42,792 bases of DNA from Gammaproteobacteria bacterium (GTDB lineage: Bacteria; Pseudomonadota; Gammaproteobacteria; Burkholderiales; Gallionellaceae), in contig JAHJNJ010000025.1 of NCBI GenBank assembly GCA_018820925.1, positions 1 through 42,792 on the forward strand, given 5' to 3'. Made by a program: the position numbers and the translations under genes. Positions 1-8,170 of this stretch are shown here, piece after piece. The notes under the pieces were generated by a model that saw nothing but the letters and a program-made list of their open reading frames with translations, did not search any database and was not told the DNA's origin. Each line of letters starts with the position of its first letter. Within the stretch, counting starts at the first letter, position 1.

Positions 1-986
1 ACATTGATGGCGGCGTTCGCAGGATTGTCGAGATAACTGCGAACCTGATTCATCCAGGTTGCCCAACTGCCAAGATCAGCCTGCGACAGATCCGGGTAGG
101 GGCTACCGTTCGCGTCGAAGTCGTGGAAGTCGAGCTTGGTCGCATCCGCGACTGTATTGTGAGTGATGCCGAATTTCGTGTCATCGCCGGTTTTGAAACC
201 GGGCAGGCCGAAGGCGCCGTAGCTGACGTGCGTACCGTGAGAGGTGTGGAAGTAGGCCACGTGCAACGTGGTGCGTGCGGTGTTGATGTGGCTGTCGGGG
301 ATGGCTCTCAGGGCGGCATCGGTCGCCACGCGGTAATCGGCAACATACGAGGATGAGGACGAGGCCGTCACGGTGAGGGTTGCCGCGTTACTGGTGACAC
401 TACCCGTAGCATTGCTCACCACCACGCTGTAGCTGGCTCCGTTGTCACCCAATGCCGTGGCGGGGGTGGTATAGCTCGCCGAGTTGGTTCCGACGTTTGT
501 CCCGCCCTTCCTCCACTGATAGGAGAGTGGCGCGGTTCCGGTCGCGATGACATTGAATGTCGCAGTCTGCCCCACCGTAACCGATTTGTTTGCGGGCTGG
601 GAGGTGATGGTGGGTGCAACCGCGACTGCCGTCACTGTGAGCTGGGTGGAGTTTGTTTTTCCGCCTAACGATGCGCCAATGGTCGACGTGCCAACCCCGG
701 TTCCTGTTGCCAACCCTGCGCTCGTGACGGTTGCTCTGGATGTATTTGTGGAAGTCCATGTGGCGTTCGACGTTACATCATCGGTCGAATTATCCGAGTA
801 CGTTCCGGTTGCCGTGAACTGTTGAGTACTACCTTGAACTATGCTGGGTGTCGTCGGTGTAACAGTAATGGATGTCAGCGTAACGGAACCAATGGTCTCG
901 GCCCCAGTGCCACCACCACAACCTGAAAGAAACAAAGCACTGGAAAACAATACCCACAATATTGCCTGAATATTTGACTTCTTCAT
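1..986 (-). CDS. Ig-like domain lipoprotein, partial (3' end beyond left edge)
   Basis: This is an open frame of 328 codons running off the left edge. It starts at ATG 984-986, with AAAGGAG seven bases upstream. Residues 1-23 form a lipoprotein signal peptide with lipobox L-S-G-C (Cys23), followed by a Gly-rich linker. Residues about 35-115 look like a bacterial Ig-like (Big_2) domain: QQFTATGTYSDNST, then a TW..SN..ATV core. Residues about 120-205 look like an immunoglobulin I-set-type domain (ITSQPANKSVTVGQTATF, then YQWRKGG). A Ser-rich linker follows, then a C-terminal domain I cannot name, with the segment VAYFHTSHGTHVSYGAFGLP and an Asp-rich stretch (DFHDFDANG). It is probably anchored in the outer membrane, exposed or periplasmic. 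The function is unknown; the C-terminal domain could be enzymatic or adhesive. The frame and lipobox are clear, the role is not. Confidence 0.8.
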   Translation of the reverse strand, partial: MKKSNIQAILWVLFSSALFLSGCGGGTGAETIGSVTLTSITVTPTTPSIVQGSTQQFTATGTYSDNSTDDVTSNATWTSTNTSRATVTSAGLATGTGVGTSTIGASLGGKTNSTQLTVTAVAVAPTITSQPANKSVTVGQTATFNVIATGTAPLSYQWRKGGTNVGTNSASYTTPATALGDNGASYSVVVSNATGSVTSNAATLTVTASSSSSYVADYRVATDAALRAIPDSHINTARTTLHVAYFHTSHGTHVSYGAFGLPGFKTGDDTKFGITHNTVADATKLDFHDFDANGSPYPDLSQADLGSWATWMNQVRSYLDNPANAAIN

Positions 987-1307
987 GTAGTGACTCCTTT
1001 GAATAATGCGGATTGATTTGGCTCCAACCGGACTTGGCGGTATTAGGGAAATGGATGGGTTGAGCCGGATATATCCAAACCAGCGATGTCCGCAACATAT
1101 ACACAGCGATTATTTACAACATATTACCCAAAAAATCCATATCGACAGCATGGACTAATTTGCGCAAGGAAAGTTCAACTAGATTTTGTTTCAGTTTGGC
1201 AAGATTGCAATCAGTAGAGGCAAAGCCAGAGTACTTACAGACTATATAACCAAGGCTGGTTTTGCTTGACTATATTTGTCATGCAAAACCAGAACGAACC
1301 GCCAGAA
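987..1307. other. Intergenic region, 321 bp
   Basis: This AT-rich stretch separates two minus-strand genes. It holds the ribosome binding site and presumably the promoter of the left-edge lipoprotein, plus the inverted repeat at 1256-1292. I see no convincing gene in it. The only longer frame here is an antisense shadow of the lipoprotein start. Confidence 0.6.
1256..1292 (-). terminator. Hairpin downstream of the Ala-rich repeat gene
   Basis: A perfect 10-bp inverted repeat (CTGGTTTTGC / GCAAAACCAG) with a 17-nt loop lies 16 bp beyond the stop of the minus-strand gene at 1308. It could be a transcription terminator. The loop is long and no clear U-tract follows on the minus strand, so the call is tentative. 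Confidence 0.35.
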
Positions 1308-2624
1308 TCAGGCTGAACTTACCTCTTTGTTTACTTCCTCATCGGCGAAAGGCCAAACTGGTTCGGGTGGAGCCAATGCGGCTTTCCTGGCGGCGGCTTC
1401 GGCTTTCTTCATCTCTGCCGCTGCTTTGCGGGCTGCCGCTTCTTCCTGTGCGATCAGTTTCGCCTGGGCTGCTGCTGCCTTGCGTGCTTCGACTTCCGCT
1501 TTCTTGGCGGCAGCCAGTTCCTGCGCAGCCAGCCTGGCTTGTTCAGCGGCCGCCTTTCTTGCCACTGCTGCTTCCTGTGCGGCAATTTTTTTAGCTTCGG
1601 TTTCTGCTTTCCTTATTAAGGCTGCTTCCAGTGCGGCCTGCTTTCTGGCTTCCGCCTCAGCCTTTTTTGCTGCGGCTGCTTGCTGTGCTGCGAGCCTGCG
1701 GGTTTCTGCTTCGGCTTTCTTGGCAGCAGCAGCTTCTTTGGCTGCTTGCTTTACGGCTTCCGCTTCGGCTTTTTTCAGGGCGGCAGCTTCGGCTGCAGCT
1801 TGTTTTCTGGCCTGTGCCTCCGCCTTTCTGGATTCTGCATCAGCTTTCTTTTGTGCCGCAGCTTCTGCTGCTGCCTTCTTTATTTCTTCCGCTTCTGCTT
1901 TTTTCGCTGCAGCCGCCTGCTGTGCTGCCAGTTTGCGTGCTTCTGCTTCTGCTTTCTTCAAGGCGGCAGCTTCGGCTGCGGCTTGTTTCTTTGCTTCAGT
2001 TTCGGCTTTTCTTTGGGCTGCCGCTTCAGCTGCCGCCCTCTTCTTTGCTTCTGCTGCTTCCTTTTTCATTGCCGCTGCTTCCTGCGCAGCTTGTTTACGC
2101 GCTTCCGCTTCGGCCTTTCTTGCCGCCGCCGCTTGTTGCGCGGCAAGTATTTTTGCCTCTGCCTGTGCCTTCTTCAGCGCAGCGGCCTCCTCGACGGCTT
2201 TTTTCCTTGCTTCAGCTTGTGCTTTTTTCAACGCGGCCGCTTCTTCCACAGCTATTTTCCTTGCTTCTGCCTGGGCCAGTTTGGCCGCAGCAGCTTCTTG
2301 TGCAGCAAGAATCTTCGCGGCCTTTGCCGCTTCTGCAGCCGCTCTGTTCTGTTCTCCGGCTTCTTTTGCCGCGATCATTTCCCGTTCGGCAAGCGCTTTA
2401 TTTTCAGTGGCTGCATCGTAAACAGCCCGCGCCTTGCTTGCGGCTTCTTCTTTTTGGTTGGCGATGATTTGTTTTGCTTCCACTGCCTGTCGGGCTTCTG
2501 CCGCTGCCTGATTGGCTGCAAGCATCAATTTATTGGCGAGGTTAAAAGTTTTTTCTGCTGCCGCTGCATTCCGGGCAGTGCGAATCTCTTCCGGGGTCAA
2601 TTTAACTTTTTTTACCTCTGACAT
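1308..2624 (-). CDS. Ala/Lys/Glu-rich 18-residue-repeat helical protein, probably SOS-induced
   Basis: 438 residues, start ATG 2622-2624 with GAGGAG six bases upstream. Residues about 1-110 are Ala-rich and helical (LTPEEIRTARNAAAAEKTF). From about 115 to 415 the protein is built of about sixteen units of 18 residues with consensus KKAEAEARKxAAxEAAAx. Two units are lengthened by seven to 25. There is no proline until the C-terminal tail (APPEPVWPF, then DEEVNKEVSSA). Eighteen residues equal five turns of alpha-helix (or a hendecad plus a heptad), so the Lys/Glu pairs form straight stripes. A long rod or coiled coil, superficially like TolA domain II, is predicted. No signal peptide or membrane segment is seen, so it is probably cytoplasmic. 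The promoter carries a LexA-type palindrome like that of umuDC. The function is unknown; nucleoid binding, scaffolding or division control are guesses. TolA is unlikely because there is no N-terminal anchor and no tol-pal neighbours. Confidence 0.85.
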   Translation of the reverse strand: MSEVKKVKLTPEEIRTARNAAAAEKTFNLANKLMLAANQAAAEARQAVEAKQIIANQKEEAASKARAVYDAATENKALAEREMIAAKEAGEQNRAAAEAAKAAKILAAQEAAAAKLAQAEARKIAVEEAAALKKAQAEARKKAVEEAAALKKAQAEAKILAAQQAAAARKAEAEARKQAAQEAAAMKKEAAEAKKRAAAEAAAQRKAETEAKKQAAAEAAALKKAEAEARKLAAQQAAAAKKAEAEEIKKAAAEAAAQKKADAESRKAEAQARKQAAAEAAALKKAEAEAVKQAAKEAAAAKKAEAETRRLAAQQAAAAKKAEAEARKQAALEAALIRKAETEAKKIAAQEAAVARKAAAEQARLAAQELAAAKKAEVEARKAAAAQAKLIAQEEAAARKAAAEMKKAEAAARKAALAPPEPVWPFADEEVNKEVSSA

Positions 2625-2678
2625 CCAAATCTCCTCAATAAATAAGTCTTTTAATAATGTGTGAACTACATTTCGCCA

Positions 2679-2707
2679 AAGATACAGAACGAACGTTCTG
2701 GTGTCAA
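2679..2707 (-). promoter_or_regulatory. Sigma70 promoter with LexA-type operator in the spacer
   Basis: On the minus strand, TTGACA (2702-2707), a 17-nt spacer and TATCTT (2679-2684) form a near-consensus sigma70 promoter. The spacer contains the palindrome CAGAACG-NN-CGTTCTG (2685-2700). Its core GAACGAACGTTC (2687-2698, plus-strand reading) equals the noncanonical LexA motif I recall for Sideroxydans-type betaproteobacteria. The transcript would start near 2672, giving a leader of about 48 nt. The umuDC promoter at 8112 has the same geometry. Repression by LexA is inferred. Confidence 0.8.
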
Positions 2708-2763
2708 TTGAACGTGTATTTCATCGTGTCCGATTCATGGATTCGCAAAAACAATTTGGCCCC

Positions 2764-3891
2764 TTACTTGTGTTTGAACGGGCTTCTTTCATTCAGGTCG
2801 TCCACATATTCCGCAATGGCATCGGCTTCCTCGTTTAAATAGTCTTCCACGGCTTGCGCAAACTGGGGCTGGGCCAGCCAATGTGCCGAGCGCGTAGCCA
2901 TCGGCAGGAAGCCGCGGGCCAATTTGTGCTCTCCTCCCGCGCCCCCCTCGAATGTCCTGATGTTGTGCGCAATGCAATACTCGATGGCTTGGTAGTAGCA
3001 GGTTTCGAAATGCAAACCCGAATGGAATTCGAATGTTCCCCATGAACGCCCGTGCAAGGCTTCCCTGGTCACATAATTCAGCGCGCTGGCAATCGGCTTG
3101 CCTGCGCGTGTCGCCATGACCAGCAGCGTGTGTTGCGGCAACGCGGCACCGATGCGCTGGAAGAAGTCTTCATTCAACTGGTGCGGCGAATGGTGCAGAC
3201 GCAGGGTGTGCAAATAACATGCGGCAAAGAACGACCATTGTTCCGCGGTGGCATCATGCCCGGTGACACATTGCACTTCTATGCCCGCCTCTCTTACCCG
3301 GCGCCGTTCCTGTTTGATACGTTTGCGCTTGTCGCGGCTGAGCGTAGCCAGAAAGTCGTCGAAGTCGCGATAGCCAGGATTCTGCCAATGGAACTGCACA
3401 TCCTGGCGCAACAGCATGCCCTGGGTCTGTGCCTCCAGCGCATCGGCCTCGTTCAGAAACAGGCAATGCAGCGATGAGACGCCTGTGTCTTTGGCATATT
3501 GCAACGCATGCTTCAACAGTAATCCGCGCATTTCATCCGATGCTGCCAGAAAGCGTCTGCCGGTCACCGGCGTGAAAGGTACGGTGCACACCAGTTTAGG
3601 GTAATAACGCAGCCCGTAGCGCTGATAGGCATCGGCCCATGCAAAATCGAACACATGCTCGCCAAACGAATTCATTTTCTGATAGAGCGGCATCGCAGCA
3701 ACCAGATGATCACCGCGCCACAGGGTCAGAAATTGCGCCTGCCAGCCGAACTGCGGCATGGCACAGCCGCTTTCCTGCAGCGCAAGGAAGAAGGCATGGG
3801 ACAACATGGGATCGTCCCCCGCCAGCACATCCCATTCCGCTGCGGAAATATCCGCAATGTTCTCGATGATTTTCCGGGTGAGAGAATTCAT
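2764..3891 (-). CDS. FemAB/GNAT-like acyltransferase family protein (COG3146/DUF482)
   Basis: 375 residues from ATG 3889-3891. The frame is open a further 27 codons upstream, but family members begin near 'xxxIxxIADIxAAEWDxLAG', as here from this Met; no strong Shine-Dalgarno is seen. Recognisable blocks are PMLSHAFFLALQESG near residue 30, the lysine-rich FLATLSRDKRKRIKQERRRV in the middle, and C-terminal FEGGAGGEHKLARGFLP, typical of the COG3146 'peptidogalycan biosynthesis' group with tandem GNAT folds. The family is widespread in proteobacteria; substrate and reaction are not established, and acyl or aminoacyl transfer is inferred from the fold. It lies upstream of the repeat-protein gene on the same strand, but that gene has its own promoter. 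Confidence 0.8.
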   Translation of the reverse strand: MNSLTRKIIENIADISAAEWDVLAGDDPMLSHAFFLALQESGCAMPQFGWQAQFLTLWRGDHLVAAMPLYQKMNSFGEHVFDFAWADAYQRYGLRYYPKLVCTVPFTPVTGRRFLAASDEMRGLLLKHALQYAKDTGVSSLHCLFLNEADALEAQTQGMLLRQDVQFHWQNPGYRDFDDFLATLSRDKRKRIKQERRRVREAGIEVQCVTGHDATAEQWSFFAACYLHTLRLHHSPHQLNEDFFQRIGAALPQHTLLVMATRAGKPIASALNYVTREALHGRSWGTFEFHSGLHFETCYYQAIEYCIAHNIRTFEGGAGGEHKLARGFLPMATRSAHWLAQPQFAQAVEDYLNEEADAIAEYVDDLNERSPFKHK

Positions 3892-4004
3892 GCGGCCATT
3901 GTAGTGGCGACGCATACGGAATGCGCGGGGATTGCGTTTCAGACCCCTACCGTTCCAAGGGGATACGAACACTGCATGGGCACGCTACAGAAGCATTTCC
4001 AGTA

Positions 4005-4391
4005 TCAGTGGCTGGAGAACAGGTCGCGCAATTTGCACAGCGTGGTTGTGATGTCGAAACGCGTCTCGGGCAAGGCCTCGCCCTTGAGTATTTTATCCAG
4101 TGCCACGAACGGATCGGTTTCTCCGGTGAGCAGCACTTTTGCGCCCCATTTTTCCATATGGCGGACATAGCCGTCACCGGCACTGGCGGCGACAACGATC
4201 TCCACCCCATGCAAAGGATGCGGGCCGTCGTCCTTGAAATAATGCGGCAGTTGCTCTTTGCTGAGCTGGATGCGTTGCGGCTCCGGGACAGGCTTGCCCG
4301 GCTCACAGTCGAATACCAGCCAATCGCGGGTTTGGCCGGCATGGCCGGAGACTTTGTTCCTGTCGTCGTTTGTGGCGATCGCGATTTTCAT
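4005..4391 (-). CDS. NifX/NafY-like dinitrogenase iron-molybdenum cofactor domain protein
   Basis: 128 residues. The N-terminus MKIAIATNDD with VSGHAGQTRDWLVFD, and later HPLHGVEIVVAASAGDGYVRHMEKWGAKVLLT, fit the PF02579 fold of NifX, NafY and the NifB C-terminal domain. These proteins bind Fe-Mo cofactor precursors in nitrogenase assembly, but stand-alone homologues occur in organisms with no nif genes and have unknown roles. No nif gene is visible nearby; the neighbours are the NfeD/QmcA pair and a GNAT-like protein. A general metal-cluster or redox role is possible. The family assignment is good, the function uncertain. Confidence 0.8.
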   Translation of the reverse strand: MKIAIATNDDRNKVSGHAGQTRDWLVFDCEPGKPVPEPQRIQLSKEQLPHYFKDDGPHPLHGVEIVVAASAGDGYVRHMEKWGAKVLLTGETDPFVALDKILKGEALPETRFDITTTLCKLRDLFSSH

Positions 4392-4444
4392 AATCAGACT
4401 TCGCTTTTCCCATCCAACTCGGATACGTCAAAGAACCCAACTCC

Positions 4445-5350
4445 CTACTTCTGCGCCTTCACGATACTCATCGCTGTAGCCACCATCCCGCCCATATCCG
4501 CCAGGTTGCCCGGCAGGATAAGCGTATTACCTTCCTTGGCGACATTGCCGAAGGCTTCGACGTATTTTTCCGCGACCTTGAGGTTGACCGCATCCATGCC
4601 GCCGGGCGACTGGATGGCCTGGGCGACCTGCTGGATGGCTTGTGCCGTGGCAGATGCAACGGCGATGATCGCCGCCGCTTCACCTTGTGCGGTATTGATC
4701 GCGGCTTGCTTCTCGCCTTCCGAACGCTGGATGAAGGCTTCGCGTTCGCCGGTGGCGATGTTGATCTGTTCCTGTTTGCGGCCTTCCGATGCGGCGATCA
4801 GGGCGCGCTTCTCGCGCTCGGCGGTGATCTGCGCCTGCATGGCGTGGAGAATTTCTTTCGGCGGGGTCAGGTCCTTGATCTCGTAGCGCAGCACCTTGAC
4901 ACCCCAACTGGTGGCGGCTTCGTCCAGTGCCGCCACCACGGCGCGGTTGATGTCATCGCGCTCCTCGAAGGTCTTGTCCAGTTCCATCTTGCCGATGACG
5001 GAACGCAGGGTGGTCTGGGCGAGCTGGGTGATGGCCATGATGTAGTTGCTGGTGCCGTAGGAAGCCAACTTGGGATCGGTCACCTGGAAATACAGGATGC
5101 CGTCCACCTGCAGTTGGGTGTTGTCCTTGGTGATACAGACCTGGCTGGGCACGTCGAGCGGGATCTCCTTGAGCAGGTGCTTGTAGGCGACGCTGTCGAT
5201 GAACGGGATCACCACGTTCAGGCCGGGCAACAGGGCGGCGTGGAATTTGCCAAGGCGTTCGACCACCCAGGAGTTCTGCTGCGGGACGACCTTGAGTGCC
5301 TTGATGATGAAGATGACGGCTGCAACCAGTACAAACAGTGCGATTTCCAT
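4445..5350 (-). CDS. qmcA: SPFH/band-7 membrane protease modulator, QmcA/paraslipin type
   Basis: 301 residues, ATG start at 5350 preceded by AAGGAG. One N-terminal membrane segment (residues about 2-20) is followed by the band-7 domain (VVPQQNSWVVERLGKFHAALLPGLNVVIPFID, split here from about residue 23). A helical region of Ala/Glu-rich repeats (RKQEQINIATGEREAFIQRS) and a hydrophobic C-terminal part follow (NTLILPGNLADMGGMVATAM). Paraslipins form large cages at the inner membrane and work with NfeD proteins and membrane proteases in quality control. The gene sits 13 bp downstream of a nfeD-like gene on the same strand, the usual pairing, so the two are probably co-transcribed. Confidence 0.9.
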   Translation of the reverse strand: MEIALFVLVAAVIFIIKALKVVPQQNSWVVERLGKFHAALLPGLNVVIPFIDSVAYKHLLKEIPLDVPSQVCITKDNTQLQVDGILYFQVTDPKLASYGTSNYIMAITQLAQTTLRSVIGKMELDKTFEERDDINRAVVAALDEAATSWGVKVLRYEIKDLTPPKEILHAMQAQITAEREKRALIAASEGRKQEQINIATGEREAFIQRSEGEKQAAINTAQGEAAAIIAVASATAQAIQQVAQAIQSPGGMDAVNLKVAEKYVEAFGNVAKEGNTLILPGNLADMGGMVATAMSIVKAQK

Positions 5351-5363
5351 GTTTTCTCCTTGT

Positions 5364-5786
5364 TTATTGCTGCGATTTGCGATGCGTCAGAATCAGGCCG
5401 GAACCTTGCACCGCTTTGATATAAAGCGTTTCGTCGTGCGGCGTATCGGCCGATTCCGGCTCCGCATCCCATTCTGCCCCACGGTAAAAAACCCGGGCGC
5501 TTCCATTGTCGTGCCACTTGATGACACGCACCGGCTGGCCGATGTCAAAACTCGGGTTGGGCGTTTCACCGGCCTGGGTGCTTTTCCAGCGCCGCAAAAT
5601 GATCGTGCCCGCGACGACGACCACTGCGCAGAGTACCAGTTGCCATGCAATGCCCGCACCCAGCAATGCCGCCAGCCCACCCACTGCCATCGCAATGGCG
5701 ACCACCAACAGATAAAATGTGCCCGTGACCATTTCCAGCCCGAGCAATATCAGCGCCAGCAAAAACCAGTAAATGTAGATTTCCAT
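5364..5786 (-). CDS. NfeD-like membrane protein
   Basis: 140 residues from ATG 5784-5786. This start is chosen over an upstream Met at 5810 because GGAAAGGAA lies just before it and the first residues (MEIYIYWFLLALILLGLEM) begin a membrane helix. Two to three hydrophobic helices (residues about 3-70) are followed by a C-terminal OB-fold domain of the NfeD type (IGQPVRVIKWHDNGSARVFY, then WDAEP near residue 110). Short NfeD proteins partner SPFH proteins such as the adjacent qmcA product in membrane homeostasis. It is the short form and lacks the ClpP-like protease domain of long NfeD. Confidence 0.88.
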   Translation of the reverse strand: MEIYIYWFLLALILLGLEMVTGTFYLLVVAIAMAVGGLAALLGAGIAWQLVLCAVVVVAGTIILRRWKSTQAGETPNPSFDIGQPVRVIKWHDNGSARVFYRGAEWDAEPESADTPHDETLYIKAVQGSGLILTHRKSQQ

Positions 5787-6019
5787 GAGTTCCTTTCCAA
5801 CATTTTCCATTATGTGCCGCCCAACCCGGCACGGGGGACTATAAATTCATCCGCCCGCAATCTAGCAGCAAAGCTGCTTGCATGCCACATGGCAAAAAGA
5901 TTTAGGCGCAAAATCAGACCTAATGTTTCATCCCATGTTGCCGAAGGACAGATGTAGCCAATAATTTTTTGTCCTGCCGTATGCTGGAACAGACTCATGG
6001 CCAACTTGCAGGGGGAAGC

Positions 6020-8080
6020 ATGTTTCAATTTCTCGAAAATCTGAGTATCCGCAACAAGATATGGCTGATGATGTCGCTTTTCATCAGTGCCATCATCGTT
6101 GGCAGCATCGTCGATGTGTCGTCTATCCGCAGCACCTTGTGGGCGGAGAAACAGCTGAAAACCAGGCACTTGGTCGAGACAGCTTACAGTGTTCTTGAGC
6201 ACTATTACGACTTGCAAAAGGCCGGCACACTCACCGAGGCCGCAGCCCGCGCAGAGGCTGCCAATACCATCAAGGCGTTGCGCTACGAAGGAACGGAATA
6301 TTTCTGGATCAATGATCTCGGCAAGCCGTTCCCGACCATGATCATGCATCCGACGGTGCCCGCGCTCGACGGCAAGGTGCTGGATGCGGAGAAATTCAAT
6401 TGTGCTACCAGCCAGAGTTTTGGCGATAAAGCGCTACCGGTCGAGACCGGCGGTAAAAAGAACCTGTTCGTGGCTTTTGTCGAAGTGGTCGACAAAAGCG
6501 GCAAGGGTTACGTCACCTATAACTGGCCCAAGCCCAGGGAAGGCGGCGGCGTGACGGAAGAACTTTTTCCCAAGCTGTCCTATGTAAAGAAGTTCGGCCC
6601 CTGGGGCTGGATGATCGGCTCCGGCATCTATGTGGATGATGTGGATGCGGCAATGCGCGCCCAGGTCTGGCACAACATCTGGATGATGCTGGGTGCCGTT
6701 ATCGTGTTGCTGCTGATCGCGGGGATATTAACGCGCAGCATCACCCGGCCACTGGCCGAGGTCGCCGATGCGATGGGCGAGATTGTGGAGGGGGATGGCG
6801 ATCTGACAAAGCGTTTGTCGGAGCATGGTGGCAAGGAGATTATCCGGCTTACCTCCGGTTTTAACCTGTTCGCGGCCAAGACCCAGCAGGCCATGCTGCG
6901 GGTGGTTGAAGCGACGCACCTGATCAATGCGGACTCGGCCCGCCTCTCGACGGTGGCCCAGCAAACCGGGGACAGCATCAAACGGCAGGACAAGGAGACC
7001 GCAATGGTCGCCGAATCCGTCCGGGGGATGCTGGATAAGGTGCGGAATGTGGCCACGAGTGCGGGAAGCGCCGTCACGGCAGCACAGCAGGCCGATACCG
7101 AAGCCAAGCTGGGCATGACCGTGGTGCGCGATACGATCGCTTCGGTTCATTCTGTGGCCGACGAGGTTGGACGCGCGGCGCTGGTGATTGCCGAGCTGGA
7201 AGACGACAGCCGCAATATCGGCACGATTCTGGAAACGATCAAAGGCATTGCCGACCAGACCAATCTGCTGGCGCTCAACGCCGCCATCGAAGCGGCGCGC
7301 GCCGGCGAACAGGGACGCGGATTCGCCGTGGTCGCCGACGAAGTGCGCAAACTGTCACAAAGCACGCAGGAGGCAACCGCGCGCATCCAGGAGTTGATCG
7401 AACGCCTGCAAGCCAAAGCGCTCGCGGCGGTCAAGGTGATGGAGGAAGGACGGCAGCGTGTTGACGCCAGTGTCGGCCAGGCCGGCAATGCCGGGGAATC
7501 TCTGGAGAAAATCACCAAAGCAGTGACCAGCATTCGCGATATGAACGGCGAGATCGCCAGCTCGGCCAAGGACCAGCTTAATGTCGCCGAGGGAATCAGC
7601 ACCAGCATTGCGGCAATCAACCAGATGGCCATTGTGACGGCAGATGGCGTGAAGAGCACGGAAGAAGCCGTGGCCAATCTCGCCAAACTGGTGGATCAAC
7701 TCAAAACATCGGTCGGGCAATTCAAGGTCGGCGGCGGCAGGCTGGATCTGTCGAGTGCCAAGTCGGCGCACCTGAACTGGAAGACCCGCCTGCGCGCCTT
7801 TCTTGATGGCAAGGCAACGCTGACGGAAGCGGAAGCCGTTTCTCATCAGCAATGCGCCTTCGGCAAATGGTATTACAGCGAAGGGTTGAAGCAGTTTGGC
7901 CATATACAGGAGTTGCGCGATGTCGAGGAGCCTCACGCCGAACTGCACCGGATCATCAAGGAGATCGTCCAGGCGATGAAAAGCGGCGACAAGGCCGGTG
8001 CCGAGCGCCTCTACGCCAATGTGGAAGGCATTTCCAAACGCATTGTGGCGCTGCTTGATATCGCGGAAAGCAAGGCCTGA
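6020..8080 (+). CDS. Methyl-accepting chemotaxis protein with Cache sensor and C-terminal CZB domain
   Basis: 686 residues from ATG 6020, with GGGGGA just upstream; the frame is open earlier but has no ribosome site there. Membrane helix 1 (about 12-31) leads into a periplasmic single Cache (sCache_2-like) domain of about 180 residues containing [20 protein letters not shown] and [17 protein letters not shown]. Helix 2 (about 219-237) is followed by HAMP and the signalling coiled coil, whose tip is near residues 409-455 ([20 protein letters not shown]). The last 100 residues form a chemoreceptor zinc-binding (CZB) domain: His in HLNWKTRL, then [11 protein letters not shown], then EEPHAELH, the expected His/Cys/His/His zinc set. 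The receptor should signal to CheA-CheW. The Cache ligand is unknown, and CZB suggests zinc or hypochlorite-type sensing. Confidence 0.92.
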   Translation: MFQFLENLSIRNKIWLMMSLFISAIIVGSIVDVSSIRSTLWAEKQLKTRHLVETAYSVLEHYYDLQKAGTLTEAAARAEAANTIKALRYEGTEYFWINDLGKPFPTMIMHPTVPALDGKVLDAEKFNCATSQSFGDKALPVETGGKKNLFVAFVEVVDKSGKGYVTYNWPKPREGGGVTEELFPKLSYVKKFGPWGWMIGSGIYVDDVDAAMRAQVWHNIWMMLGAVIVLLLIAGILTRSITRPLAEVADAMGEIVEGDGDLTKRLSEHGGKEIIRLTSGFNLFAAKTQQAMLRVVEATHLINADSARLSTVAQQTGDSIKRQDKETAMVAESVRGMLDKVRNVATSAGSAVTAAQQADTEAKLGMTVVRDTIASVHSVADEVGRAALVIAELEDDSRNIGTILETIKGIADQTNLLALNAAIEAARAGEQGRGFAVVADEVRKLSQSTQEATARIQELIERLQAKALAAVKVMEEGRQRVDASVGQAGNAGESLEKITKAVTSIRDMNGEIASSAKDQLNVAEGISTSIAAINQMAIVTADGVKSTEEAVANLAKLVDQLKTSVGQFKVGGGRLDLSSAKSAHLNWKTRLRAFLDGKATLTEAEAVSHQQCAFGKWYYSEGLKQFGHIQELRDVEEPHAELHRIIKEIVQAMKSGDKAGAERLYANVEGISKRIVALLDIAESKA

Positions 8081-8111
8081 GGCGCGTCCCGGCAGGCGGC
8101 TTACAAATGCG

Positions 8112-8156
8112 TTGACAACAGAACGATCGTTCTCTACCATTCAAGAACGTTCGTTC
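8112..8156 (+). promoter_or_regulatory. umuDC promoter with two LexA-type operators
   Basis: TTGACA (8112-8117), 17 nt, TACCAT (8135-8140). The first palindrome, AGAACG-AT-CGTTCT (8120-8133), lies inside the spacer in the same register as at 2685-2700. The second, GAACG-TT-CGTTC (8145-8156), covers the expected start near 8147. The centres are 24 bp apart. Both fit GAACG-NN-CGTTC, the noncanonical betaproteobacterial LexA motif as I recall it. Double occupancy would give tight repression of error-prone synthesis. No CTGT-N8-ACAG box is seen here. Confidence 0.82.
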
Positions 8157-8170
8157 TGTTGGAAGTTGCC

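Noticed and set aside
1308-2300. Regular DNA repeat that might be a CRISPR array or satellite
   Set aside because: The period is about 54 bp and equals 18 codons of a single open frame. There are no conserved repeats with unique spacers, and no cas genes are nearby.
1276-2621. Long plus-strand open frames (up to 381 codons) across the Ala-rich gene
   Set aside because: They are antisense shadows of the 54-bp coding repeats. The minus-strand frame has a strong ribosome site, a promoter and a plausible helical protein; the plus-strand products are Ser/Ala/Phe/Leu-rich low-complexity sequence.
4005-4391. NifX-like gene as evidence of a nitrogen-fixation cluster
   Set aside because: No other nif gene is present in the window, and stand-alone members of this family occur in non-fixing bacteria.
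8159-8170. TTG at 8159 as the umuD start
   Set aside because: It lies inside the second operator next to the predicted transcript start and has no ribosome site. ATG 8171 has GGAAG upstream.
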